DNA of 8,681 bases from Azonexus sp. (GTDB lineage Bacteria; Pseudomonadota; Gammaproteobacteria; Burkholderiales; Rhodocyclaceae). A program made the position numbers and the translations under genes. The notes beneath the pieces were generated by a model. The model saw only the letters and a program-made list of their open reading frames with translations, did not search any database and was not told the origin of the DNA. Where the stretch lies: the NCBI GenBank assembly GCA_030697085.1, contig JAUYQT010000341.1, positions 1 to 8,681 on the forward strand, given 5' to 3'. This document shows positions 1 through 6,062 of the stretch, piece after piece (positions within the stretch are counted from its first letter, which is position 1; the number at the start of each line of letters is the position of its first letter).

Positions 1-342
1 AAATTATGGCAAGCGAAAGTCTTGATTGAGGGCGGCGTGACTTCTGAAATGAAATCAGTCCTCGTGCCGGATAGCCTCATGAAATCAATGCTCGGTGAAG
101 AAGCTGCCGAGCGACTGCTGAAGGCTTTGGGCCTGAGTACTGAACGCCCAACGGTGGTACATCCCATGCCGCTGCATGTCAGCGCCCCCTTGCGGGATGC
201 AATGTCGAGTCAGTTTTCGGGAGCGGCACGAAAACTTCACGCTCAGGCGCGAATACTCGATTACCTCGCTGGACTGCTCAACTTTGTACTTTCAGAAAAG
301 TTACAAAGGGGAAAACACCGACACCAGCCCCCGCAAGAGTGA
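1..342 (+). pseudogene. Probable AraC/PchR-type regulator fragment, no DNA-binding domain
   Basis: The frame is open from the left edge, so the true start lies outside the window; 113 residues are visible before a TGA. The segment around residues 58-99 (SAPLRD, then GAARKLHAQAR, then LDYLAGLL) resembles the helical linker that precedes the C-terminal helix-turn-helix in PchR-like AraC regulators, where LR, GxxRxL and a leucine-rich helix recur. The chain ends in a basic stretch (KLQRGKHRHQPPQE) exactly where the two AraC helix-turn-helix motifs should begin, and I found no such motif in the other two forward frames before position 370. I infer a regulator that lost its DNA-binding half, possibly through the event that left the repeats at 371-430. 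The family call rests on pattern memory only; an unrelated small protein is possible. Confidence 0.42.
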
Positions 343-370
343 TGAGGATGCTGACGTCGAGTGGATCGCG

Positions 371-430
371 TCTATGACTTTAATGTCCTGTCCACGACTT
401 TATTGTTCTGTCTCCGACTTTAATGTCACG
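371..430. repeat. Three tandem 20-bp direct repeats upstream of rpoH
   Basis: Three contiguous 20-bp units lie at 371-390, 391-410 and 411-430. They share the core GACTTTAATGTC (376-387 and 416-427 identical; the middle copy GACTTTATTGTT has two changes), and each unit begins TC. A 20-bp period is close to two helical turns, so three proteins would bind on one face. Arrays of this kind occur at the ends of TnsB/TniA-type and some IS21-type transposons, and also as regulator sites. No transposase gene is in view. A remnant transposon end is my preferred reading, because a truncated gene lies immediately to the left. An operator array for rpoH is the alternative. Confidence 0.6.
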
Positions 431-464
431 GAACAATCCCTTCTGCATTAAACCTTTTCAGGTA

Positions 465-491
465 TTAGCACTCAGAAGCAGCGAGTGCTAA
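465..491. promoter_or_regulatory. CIRCE element (HrcA operator) of rpoH
   Basis: The inverted repeat TTAGCACTC, nine bases, GAGTGCTAA is a perfect match to the consensus CIRCE operator. HrcA is the known repressor at CIRCE, classically on groESL and dnaK operons, and is inactivated when chaperonin is titrated by misfolded protein. Here the operator lies 34 bp before the rpoH start codon and overlaps the candidate -35 and -10 hexamers, so bound HrcA should block RNA polymerase. The match is seen directly; repression of rpoH by HrcA is inferred. Confidence 0.93.
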
Positions 492-494
492 AAT
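465..494 (+). promoter_or_regulatory. Candidate rpoH core promoter
   Basis: TTAGCA (465-470, 4/6 to the sigma-70 -35 box) and TAAAAT (489-494, 5/6 to the -10 box) are separated by 18 bp and embedded in the CIRCE palindrome. The predicted start near 501 leaves a leader of about 25 nt carrying the ribosome site AAGGAG at 509-514. No sigma-32-type promoter was recognised here. Confidence 0.5.
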
Positions 495-525
495 TAATTT
501 GATACTTGAAGGAGATCATTACGCT

Positions 526-1386
526 ATGACCCAAGCCTTAACACTTCACTTTCCGTCTGCAGTTGGCAACATCGATGCTTATATCCAGGCAGCGAATCGT
601 TATCCGATGCTTACCGAAGCTGAGGAGATTGGGCTGGCCGAGCGTTTCCACAATGATGGCGATGTGGAAGCGGCGCGTCAGCTTGTCCTCTCCCACCTTC
701 GCCTGGTGATTTCGATTGCCCGCGGTTACCTTGGTTACGGCCTGCCACATGCCGACCTGATTCAGGAAGGCAATATCGGCCTGATGAAAGCGGTGAAACG
801 TTTTGACTCCGGGCGTGGCGTACGTCTGGTTTCGTTTGCCATGCATTGGATCAAGGCTGAAATTCACGAATATATTCTGAAAAACTGGCGCCTGGTCAAG
901 GTGGCCACCACCAAGGCCCAGCGCAAGCTGTTTTTCAATCTGCGCAGCCTGAAAAATAGCTACGAAGGGGTAGATACGCTATCCGGTACACAAGCCACTG
1001 AGGTGGCGACACGTCTGGGAGTCAAGCAGGCAGAGGTCATCGAGATGGAAACCCGTCTCACCGGCCGCGACATGGCGCTGGATGGCAACCCGGATGATAG
1101 CGACAACGCTTTCGCCCCGATTGATTACCTGGCCGACTCGCGTTATGAGCCGACCCGGGTGCTGGAAAACAAGGCCATTGCTCACCTGCAGGGCGAAGGC
1201 CTGCACGCCGCAATTAATTCGCTGGACCCGCGTAGCCGGCGGATTATCGAAACACGCTGGCTGCACGATGGCGAGGCGGCCACTTTGCATGAATTGGCCG
1301 CCGAGTTCAGTGTTTCCGCTGAACGAATTCGCCAGATTGAAGTCAAGGCACTGCAAAAAATGCGTGGCTTGCTGCTTGATGCCTGA
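526..1386 (+). CDS. rpoH: RNA polymerase heat-shock sigma factor RpoH (sigma-32)
   Basis: This is the 286-residue sigma-32 that directs RNA polymerase to chaperone and protease genes after heat or protein-folding stress. The length matches the family (E. coli 284). Visible landmarks are region 2.2 DLIQEGNIGLMKAVKRFD (77-94), region 2.4 around SFAMHWIKAEIHEYILKNWRLVK (103-125), the diagnostic RpoH box QRKLFFNLR (132-140), and the region 4.2 helix-turn-helix around TLHELAAEFSVSAERIRQIEVKAL (253-276). The ATG at 526 is chosen over the in-frame TTG at 499 because AAGGAG sits 11 nt upstream of it and the protein then starts at the usual family position. It is monocistronic, headed by a perfect CIRCE operator and closed by a strong terminator. 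In E. coli the level of this protein is set by translation and by DnaK/FtsH-dependent turnover; the operator suggests an added transcriptional control here. Confidence 0.97.
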   Translation: MTQALTLHFPSAVGNIDAYIQAANRYPMLTEAEEIGLAERFHNDGDVEAARQLVLSHLRLVISIARGYLGYGLPHADLIQEGNIGLMKAVKRFDSGRGVRLVSFAMHWIKAEIHEYILKNWRLVKVATTKAQRKLFFNLRSLKNSYEGVDTLSGTQATEVATRLGVKQAEVIEMETRLTGRDMALDGNPDDSDNAFAPIDYLADSRYEPTRVLENKAIAHLQGEGLHAAINSLDPRSRRIIETRWLHDGEAATLHELAAEFSVSAERIRQIEVKALQKMRGLLLDA

Positions 1387-1396
1387 AAAATCAGGC
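1381..1396 (+). other. Small hairpin across the rpoH stop codon
   Basis: GCCTGA, AAAA, TCAGGC forms a perfect 6-bp stem with an A4 loop. The left arm contains the rpoH TGA. It lies four bases before the terminator stem and may help protect the 3' end or aid termination. Its function is inferred. Confidence 0.4.
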
Positions 1397-1400
1397 CGCT

Positions 1401-1437
1401 GAAACGAAAAAGGAGCCTCGGCTCCTTTTTTCGTTTC
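1401..1437. terminator. Bidirectional rho-independent terminator between rpoH and napB
   Basis: A stem of about 16 bp with one bulged base (GAAACGAAAAAGGAGC pairing with its complement) closes on the loop CTCG. The GC-rich inner stem is flanked by A-runs on the left and T-runs on the right, so it reads as a terminator on both strands. It lies 14 nt after the rpoH stop and 12 nt after the napB stop, and should insulate the convergent operons. Confidence 0.92.
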
Positions 1438-1449
1438 TGATCAATCCTC

Positions 1450-1935
1450 TCAGTTTTTGTTTCCGACGACCGGACTATCGGCGATATCACCCTTGAAGGA
1501 ATTTTCCACCAGCGGCGGCGTATCGACCTGCGGCACATGGCACTGCAAACAATTGTGACGTTGCGGCGAGGCGGTGGCCAGCTTCTTGCCATCCCGGTCC
1601 AGAAAATGGCTATCGCCGATTTTTGGCGCCTTTTTCTTCTCGAACACATCGGCGCCATGGCAACTCAGGCACTGATTTTGTTCCAACGTGATTTCGTCAT
1701 AATTTTCAACTGCATGGGGAATAATCGGCGGCTGATCACGGAAAGTGCGTGCCACCTTGGCCTGCCCCCCCGGCTTGCCACCGATATATTTCTTCTCTGC
1801 CGGCGCCTGGTCGACGGCAGCAACCTCGGCCCCGCGCAGAGATTGCGGTGAATCCTGAGCCTGTACCGGCATCACCAGCGCCCAACAAGCAGCGGTAGCT
1901 AGAATAGCAATCGTCGTCTTCAGAACCTGTTTCAT
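1450..1935 (-). CDS. napB: Periplasmic nitrate reductase small subunit, diheme cytochrome c NapB
   Basis: This 161-residue periplasmic cytochrome carries electrons from the NapGH quinol dehydrogenase, or from NapC, to the catalytic subunit NapA. A Sec signal peptide is visible at residues 1-26 (MKQ, hydrophobic core, cleavage after VQA). Two c-heme sites are present, CLSCH (89-93) and CLQCH (129-133). Conserved family stretches RDQPPIIPHAVENY (66-79) and SHFLDRDG (109-116) supply His74 and His110 as likely distal heme ligands. The ATG at 1935 is preferred to the longer in-frame start at 2097, because AGGAGGAG precedes it, the signal peptide starts there, and the longer form would run deep into napH. 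It is the last gene of the napGHB unit, 31 nt after napH. It normally pairs with NapA, which is not encoded nearby. Confidence 0.96.
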   Translation of the reverse strand: MKQVLKTTIAILATAACWALVMPVQAQDSPQSLRGAEVAAVDQAPAEKKYIGGKPGGQAKVARTFRDQPPIIPHAVENYDEITLEQNQCLSCHGADVFEKKKAPKIGDSHFLDRDGKKLATASPQRHNCLQCHVPQVDTPPLVENSFKGDIADSPVVGNKN

Positions 1936-1943
1936 GATGGGCG

Positions 1944-1951
1944 CTCCTCCT
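1944..1951 (-). promoter_or_regulatory. Strong ribosome binding site of napB
   Basis: AGGAGGAG on the minus strand, near-perfect to the anti-Shine-Dalgarno, ends 8 nt before the napB ATG. It lies in the 31-nt gap after napH and suggests that napB is translated independently and at a high level compared with the overlapping napG/napH pair. Confidence 0.85.
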
Positions 1952-1966
1952 TTTAAAACTTGGTAA

Positions 1967-2875
1967 TTATTTCGACTCAGGCAGCCCCCTGACGAGCGGC
2001 AAAGTTGAAACGGGGTTATTGAAACCTGATGCGAAAGTGAAGACATCTTTCGAACAAACATCGATACAGCGGCCACAGTTAGTGCAATTGGCGGCAAGAA
2101 TCAGCGGCCCAACGCCCTTGGCCTCACCTTTCAAAGCGGGCCGAATAACCTGCGGTTCGGGGCAAACTTCGAAACAATCCATACAGTCGTTGCAGGCAGC
2201 ACGTTGCGGTGCGGAAATACGCAGCGGACGCCAGCGCCCAAGCAAACTGTAGAAAGCACCGACCGGACAGAGTCGACCGCACCAGCCACGCGTCATCACG
2301 AACAAGTCGAACAGAAAAATAGCAAGAACCACGGTCCACGCTGTTCCGAGGCCAAAAATCAGGCCACGGTGAAGCATCGAAACCGGGTTGATCAACTCCC
2401 ACAGCACGACACCGCTGAACACCGAGCCGAGCAGTGTCATGGCCAGTATCCAGTAACGCGTTTGGTGCGAGAAATTGCTACCGCCCTTGATACCCAGACG
2501 ATTACGCAGCCAACCGGCCAGGTCGGTGAGCACATTGATTGGGCAGACCCAACTGCAATAAACCCGGCCGCCCACCAGCAAATAAAAGGCAACAATAATC
2601 GCCACGCCGATCAGGCCCAGAGTTTCCGGCAAATGGCCCGCTGCCAGCGATTGCAGCGCCACGTAGGGATCAGTCAGCGGCAGGATATCGAGCGTGTAGC
2701 TGTAATTCAGATTGCCTTTGACTATCCAGATACCGGCCAGTGGGCCGAGCAAAAACAAGCCAAGTATCCCGAATTGCGATATGCGGCGCAGAATCAGCCA
2801 TTTATGGGCGCGCAACCAGCCTTTTTCGGCAACGGCCTCGGCGCCGATCCGCTTCCTGTGGGCAACCGGGCTCAT
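1967..2875 (-). CDS. napH: Quinol dehydrogenase membrane component NapH (4Fe-4S)
   Basis: NapH is the polytopic inner-membrane half of the NapGH quinol dehydrogenase, which takes electrons from menaquinol or ubiquinol towards NapB/NapA. The protein has 302 residues. Hydrophobic segments lie near 34-52, 86-103, 141-162 and 176-194. The two signature CX3CP motifs of the family are CSWVCP (107-112) and CGRLCP (199-204). Two cytoplasmic 4Fe-4S motifs follow, with Cys228/231/234/238 and Cys264/267/270/274. The start ATG overlaps the napG stop by 4 bp (ATGA type), which points to translational coupling with its partner. No damage to any cluster ligand is seen. Confidence 0.96.
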   Translation of the reverse strand: MSPVAHRKRIGAEAVAEKGWLRAHKWLILRRISQFGILGLFLLGPLAGIWIVKGNLNYSYTLDILPLTDPYVALQSLAAGHLPETLGLIGVAIIVAFYLLVGGRVYCSWVCPINVLTDLAGWLRNRLGIKGGSNFSHQTRYWILAMTLLGSVFSGVVLWELINPVSMLHRGLIFGLGTAWTVVLAIFLFDLFVMTRGWCGRLCPVGAFYSLLGRWRPLRISAPQRAACNDCMDCFEVCPEPQVIRPALKGEAKGVGPLILAANCTNCGRCIDVCSKDVFTFASGFNNPVSTLPLVRGLPESK

Positions 2876-3744
2876 GGCTTATCCCCCAATCCCGGCGGAA
2901 AGCTGGGAATCGCCCCGGCTTCACTACCGGGACGGCCACGCGCGGTTGCGGTTTGGCCACTCGCTGGGTCATAGTGCCCTGGCAACACGGCGCCTTCCGG
3001 CAGGCGGTCGGGCAGATCCTGCATTTTCGATTCGTCCATCAGCGAGCCACCGGCCTTTTTCTGCTCATCCCAGCCCACCCGATAATGCTGACCAAGCTCG
3101 CCCTTGGCCAGTTTGGGCGGCAGAATACGGATGGCGGATTCTTCGAGGACACAGGATTTTTCGCATTTGCCGCAGCCGGTGCATTGCTCGGAATGTACGG
3201 TAGGTAGAAATAAGGCGTGGCGCCCGGTGCGCGTGTTGGGCAACATTTCGAGGGTGATCGCCTGATCGATGACCGGACAAACGCGGTAACAGACATCGCA
3301 ACGCAAACCGAGAAAATTGAGGCAGGTTTCGTGGTCGATCAATACCGCGACGCCCATTTTTGCCTTGTTGATATCAGTCAGCGCATGATCCAGCGCCTGG
3401 GTTGGGCAGGCCTTGATGCAGGGAATGTCTTCACACATCTCGCAGGGGATATTGCGTGCATTGAAGAATGGTGTGCCGGTGGCAACGGGCGTTTCCGGCT
3501 TGGCCAGCTCCAGCGTGTTGTAGGGGCAGTCGCGCACACAAAGGCCGCAGCGGATACAGGCCCCGAGAAAGTCATCTTCCGGGAGCGCGCCGGGTGGGCG
3601 CAGGGCCAGGGCTGGCAAGGCTTTTGACTGTTTGGCATAGAGCCCGAGGCCAAGCCCGAACAGCCCGACACCGCAGACCATTTTGGCGGAGTCGAGAATA
3701 AATTGGCGGCGTGCTGCGCCATTTTTGGAAGGCTTGCTAGTCAT
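2872..3744 (-). CDS. napG: Periplasmic ferredoxin-type quinol dehydrogenase component NapG
   Basis: NapG is the Tat-exported iron-sulfur partner of NapH. A twin-arginine signal is visible at residues 11-16 (ARRQFI) followed by a hydrophobic stretch to about 36. Four 4Fe-4S clusters can be assigned: Cys63/66/69/73, Cys101/104/109/113, Cys141/149/152/156 and Cys188/191/194/198; the CX7CX2CX3C spacing of the third is typical of NapG. At 290 residues it is longer than the E. coli protein (231), and the excess lies in a Gly/Pro-rich tail after about residue 232 without cysteines. The ATG at 3744 has only a weak purine-rich ribosome site, but the Tat motif requires a start close to here. It is the first gene of napGHB and has roughly 310 nt of noncoding DNA before it. 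napF, napD, napA and napC are absent next to it. Confidence 0.96.
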   Translation of the reverse strand: MTSKPSKNGAARRQFILDSAKMVCGVGLFGLGLGLYAKQSKALPALALRPPGALPEDDFLGACIRCGLCVRDCPYNTLELAKPETPVATGTPFFNARNIPCEMCEDIPCIKACPTQALDHALTDINKAKMGVAVLIDHETCLNFLGLRCDVCYRVCPVIDQAITLEMLPNTRTGRHALFLPTVHSEQCTGCGKCEKSCVLEESAIRILPPKLAKGELGQHYRVGWDEQKKAGGSLMDESKMQDLPDRLPEGAVLPGHYDPASGQTATARGRPGSEAGAIPSFPPGLGDKP

Positions 3745-3820
3745 CGCTTTCGTTTCGTTTCAGATCAGCCGCCGGGTAAGTTGTCACCCATCCCGATTCG
3801 GCTCACCCTGATCCCGTCGT

Positions 3821-3873
3821 CCTTGGTCGTCCCTGGTCTTGGTCCCTGGTCTTGGTCCCTGATCTTGGTTCCC
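3821..3873. repeat. 13-bp imperfect tandem repeat array
   Basis: Four consecutive units begin with CTTGGT: 3822-3837 (CTTGGTCGTCCCTGGT, 3 bp longer), 3838-3850 (CTTGGTCCCTGGT), 3851-3863 (CTTGGTCCCTGAT) and a partial unit at 3864-3873 (CTTGGTTCCC). The array lies about 80 bp upstream of napG, in its probable leader. Slippage-generated repeats or a binding-site cluster are both possible. Confidence 0.75.
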
Positions 3874-4016
3874 ACTCGTCAATCAGTCAGCGGCGGCGTA
3901 ACTCTTGAAGTTCGCAGCCGCAGCCGCTTGATTGATGATGTTTTTTTGACCGTCTTCAGCCAAGGGAATCTACGCTTATAAGCAGTCGGTGGTTTTAGCG
4001 CAGATCAAGACTTCAG

Positions 4017-4040
4017 AAAAACCCTCTGCTAACTGGGGTT
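4017..4040 (-). terminator. Weak candidate terminator after tatD
   Basis: On the minus strand AACCC (4040-4036) can pair with GGGTT (4024-4020) around an 11-nt loop, followed by a T-run ending at 4017. The stem is short, so it would be a leaky end to the gmk-to-tatD transcript, allowing readthrough into napGHB. Confidence 0.3.
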
Positions 4041-4043
4041 ACG

Positions 4044-4057
4044 TTGACGAAGGTCAA
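4044..4057. promoter_or_regulatory. FNR/CRP-family-like palindrome
   Basis: TTGAC, GAAG, GTCAA is a perfect inverted repeat with the arm and spacer geometry of the FNR box (TTGAT-N4-ATCAA) and the related Dnr/NNR/FixK sites. It overlaps the tatD stop codon and lies about 300 bp upstream of napG. An oxygen- or nitrogen-oxide-responsive site for the nap genes would make sense, but no clear -10 box sits at the class II distance, and a short hairpin is an alternative. Confidence 0.35.
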
Positions 4058-4815
4058 ATACCGGGAAAAACCGCCCTGGCGTTGCGGCTGGTTTGTGCCG
4101 CAACTTCAGCCAGACTCAAACCACGCAGGCGGGCCAGGACTTCGGCAATCTGGCGCAGCTCCGCCGGGGCGTTGCGTCGGCCGGCCAACCAGGCCGGTGA
4201 AATATCCGGCGCGTCGGTTTCAAGCACAATCGCCTCTAGCGGCAACGTAGCCGCCAGCTGGCGAATGCGGGTTGAGCCTGAATAGGTCATGGCCCCACCA
4301 AAACCCAGCTTGAAACCAAGTTGGATGAATGCTTCGGCTTGTTGACGACTGCCGTTGAAGGCGTGGGCGATGCCGCCAGGAACCTTGAATCGGCGCAATT
4401 GTTTGAGAATGGCATCAACCGAACGCCGGACATGCAAAAGCACCGGCAAATTGAATTCCCTGGCCAGTTTCAACTGCTCAATAAAGAAAAATGTCTGGCG
4501 CTGCAGATCAATCTCGGGAAGATAAAAATCGAGGCCGATTTCGCCCACCGCTACCGGCTTTTCGTTGCTCAACCAGGCGCGCAATTCCGCCAGATCAGCC
4601 TCCTTGGCCGGCATGACAAAGAGCGGATGAATACCGTAGGCTGCAACGCAACCGGGATAACGGGCAACGCTGGTTTTAAGCTGAATAAAGCGGTCGACCG
4701 CAACTGCCGGCAACACCATCCGTTCAACCCCTGCCGCCAATGCTGCCGCATGCACAGCGTCGCGGTCGAGATCGAATTCGGCCGCATCGAGATGGCAGTG
4801 GGTGTCGATCAGCAT
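4054..4815 (-). CDS. tatD: TatD-family metal-dependent hydrolase/DNase
   Basis: This 253-residue TIM-barrel metallohydrolase belongs to the TatD/YcfH/YjjV family, whose members act as Mg2+-dependent 3'-5' exonucleases or AP-site nucleases. Metal-site residues are all visible: the HxH motif in DTHCHLD (His6, His8), Glu92 in GEIGLDF, His128 in LLHVRRS, His151 in AHAFNGS and Asp201 in ETDAPD. The start at MLIDTHCHLD is the usual family start; the longer in-frame form would extend into dadA without resemblance to the family. It overlaps the 3' end of dadA by 7 nt and therefore is probably co-translated. The sequence cannot separate TatD proper from the YcfH and YjjV paralogues, and no twin-arginine translocase genes are next to it, so the symbol is a family label. 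Confidence 0.9.
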   Translation of the reverse strand: MLIDTHCHLDAAEFDLDRDAVHAAALAAGVERMVLPAVAVDRFIQLKTSVARYPGCVAAYGIHPLFVMPAKEADLAELRAWLSNEKPVAVGEIGLDFYLPEIDLQRQTFFFIEQLKLAREFNLPVLLHVRRSVDAILKQLRRFKVPGGIAHAFNGSRQQAEAFIQLGFKLGFGGAMTYSGSTRIRQLAATLPLEAIVLETDAPDISPAWLAGRRNAPAELRQIAEVLARLRGLSLAEVAAQTSRNARAVFPGI

Positions 4816-6062
4816 CGAATGAAGGGAAACTCCGGCTCCGGACGCTTGCCGCACATCAGATCAGCCAGCGCCGCAGCGGACCCACAGGACATTGTCCAGC
4901 CCAGCGTACCGTGGCCAGTATTGAGCCAGAGATTACCGTAACGGCTCCGGCCGATAATCGGCACATTAGAGGGCGTTGCCGGGCGCAGGCCGCACCAAAA
5001 TTCCGGCTCGCCATCAATCGCCAGATTAGGGAAAAGCTGCCGGGTACGTTGCATCAACATCTGACAACGCACCGGATTGAGTTCGAGGTTGTAGCCGTTA
5101 AATTCGGCAGTACCGGCAACGCGCAGACGATTGCCGAGGCGCGAAAAAACCAGTTTGTATTCATCGTCCGTCAGGCTCACCGTCGGAGCTAAGGCCCCTT
5201 CAGGCAAACGCAAGGTCGCCGAGTAGCCTTTGGCCGGATATACCGGCAGGCCAATCCCGAGCGGCCGGAGCAGCAACGGTGAGTAGCTACCGAGAGCAAC
5301 GACATAGGCGTCGGCAGTCAATAACTCGGAACCCGCTTCATTATGGACAAGCACACCCGCGATCTGGCCGCCACCGGAAGCGATGCGGTCAACCGTTAAA
5401 TTGAGGCGAAAATCAACGCCGGCAGCTTTGGCATGTTCGGCCAGCGCAACGGTAAATTTATGGGCATCGCCGGATTCATCGGAACGGGTGAAATCGCCAC
5501 CCACCAGACGCGGTTTGGCATCGGCCAGCGCTGGCTCGATTTTCAGGCATTTTTCGACGTCGACCGCATCACGATCCAGCCCGAATTCGCGCATCACCTT
5601 CGCCGCCTGAATCGCCGCGGCAAACTCTTCAGTATCGGTATAAATATGCAGGATACCGCGCTCGAGATGGTCATACTGCAAACCCAACTCGGCGCGCAAG
5701 GCACGCAGTCGGCTGCGGCTATAGAGCGACATGGCAACAATCGCCGCGATATTACGGCGTGTTCGCCCGGGCATACATTCAGCGAGAAAGCGCAAACCCC
5801 AGGCCAGTTGCGCCGGGTCAGCCCGCCAACGCCAAAGCAGTGGCGCATTTTCCTGACCGAGCCATTTAAGAACGCGGGGCAAGACATGCGGATTAGCCCA
5901 AGGCTCGGCATGCGAGACCGAAATCTGGCCGCCGTTGGCAAAACTGGTTTCGTTGCCAACCAACGGCTGGCGATCAACCACCGTTACCTGATGCCCGGCT
6001 CGAGCCAGATACCAGGCGCTGGTTATGCCAACAACGCCCGCACCCAGCACCAGAACCTTCAA
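4809..6062 (-). CDS. dadA: D-amino acid dehydrogenase small subunit DadA
   Basis: DadA is an FAD-dependent, membrane-associated enzyme that oxidises D-amino acids, chiefly D-alanine, to keto acids and ammonia and feeds electrons to quinone. The N-terminal FAD-binding motif GAGVVGITSAWYLARAGHQVTVVDR begins at residue 7, and the family hallmarks ETSFANGGQIS, PVYPAKGYSATL and LWLNTGHGTLGWTMSCGS near the C-terminus are clear. I place the start at the TTG at 6062, giving MKVLVLGAGVVG, which aligns with E. coli MRVVILGSGVVG and has GGGG 6 nt upstream. An in-frame GTG at 6074 would add four residues but lacks a ribosome site. At 417 residues it is shorter than E. coli DadA (432), lacking the last part of the tail where it overlaps tatD. 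It follows spoT by 43 nt. No racemase dadX is adjacent. Confidence 0.93.
   Translation of the reverse strand: MKVLVLGAGVVGITSAWYLARAGHQVTVVDRQPLVGNETSFANGGQISVSHAEPWANPHVLPRVLKWLGQENAPLLWRWRADPAQLAWGLRFLAECMPGRTRRNIAAIVAMSLYSRSRLRALRAELGLQYDHLERGILHIYTDTEEFAAAIQAAKVMREFGLDRDAVDVEKCLKIEPALADAKPRLVGGDFTRSDESGDAHKFTVALAEHAKAAGVDFRLNLTVDRIASGGGQIAGVLVHNEAGSELLTADAYVVALGSYSPLLLRPLGIGLPVYPAKGYSATLRLPEGALAPTVSLTDDEYKLVFSRLGNRLRVAGTAEFNGYNLELNPVRCQMLMQRTRQLFPNLAIDGEPEFWCGLRPATPSNVPIIGRSRYGNLWLNTGHGTLGWTMSCGSAAALADLMCGKRPEPEFPFIRC

Larger units (their letters stand above)
3745..4053. other. Intergenic region between tatD and napG
   Basis: No convincing gene occupies these 309 bases. On the minus strand they hold, in order, the palindrome at 4044-4057 overlapping the tatD stop, a weak terminator (4017-4040), a short coding-looking stretch of 28 codons (3883-3969), a 13-bp tandem repeat array (3821-3873), and the weak ribosome site of napG. 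The nap promoter should be here, but I cannot name convincing -35/-10 boxes: a TATAAG near 3975-3980 has no good partner at 16-18 bp. No NapA or NapD remnant was recognised in any minus frame. Confidence 0.7.

Noticed and set aside
371..430. Short CRISPR-like array
   Set aside because: The units abut with no unique spacers and differ from each other, so it is a tandem repeat, not repeat-spacer structure.
538..867. Minus-strand open frame of 109 codons inside rpoH
   Set aside because: It is a shadow of rpoH; the plus strand encodes conserved sigma regions 2.2 and 2.4 in the same bases.
1450..2097. Longer NapB starting at 2097
   Set aside because: The extension would overlap napH by 131 bp and put the signal peptide in the middle; the strong ribosome site at 1944-1951 fixes the start at 1935.
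2204..2974. Long open frame of 256 codons on the plus strand
   Set aside because: It lies antisense to napH and napG, has a Gln/His/Arg-heavy composition typical of shadow frames, and no recognisable domain.
3992..4007. FNR box around ATCAA/TTGAT near 4005
   Set aside because: Only one half-site is good; the other arm matches 2 of 5 bases, and no -10 box is at the right distance.
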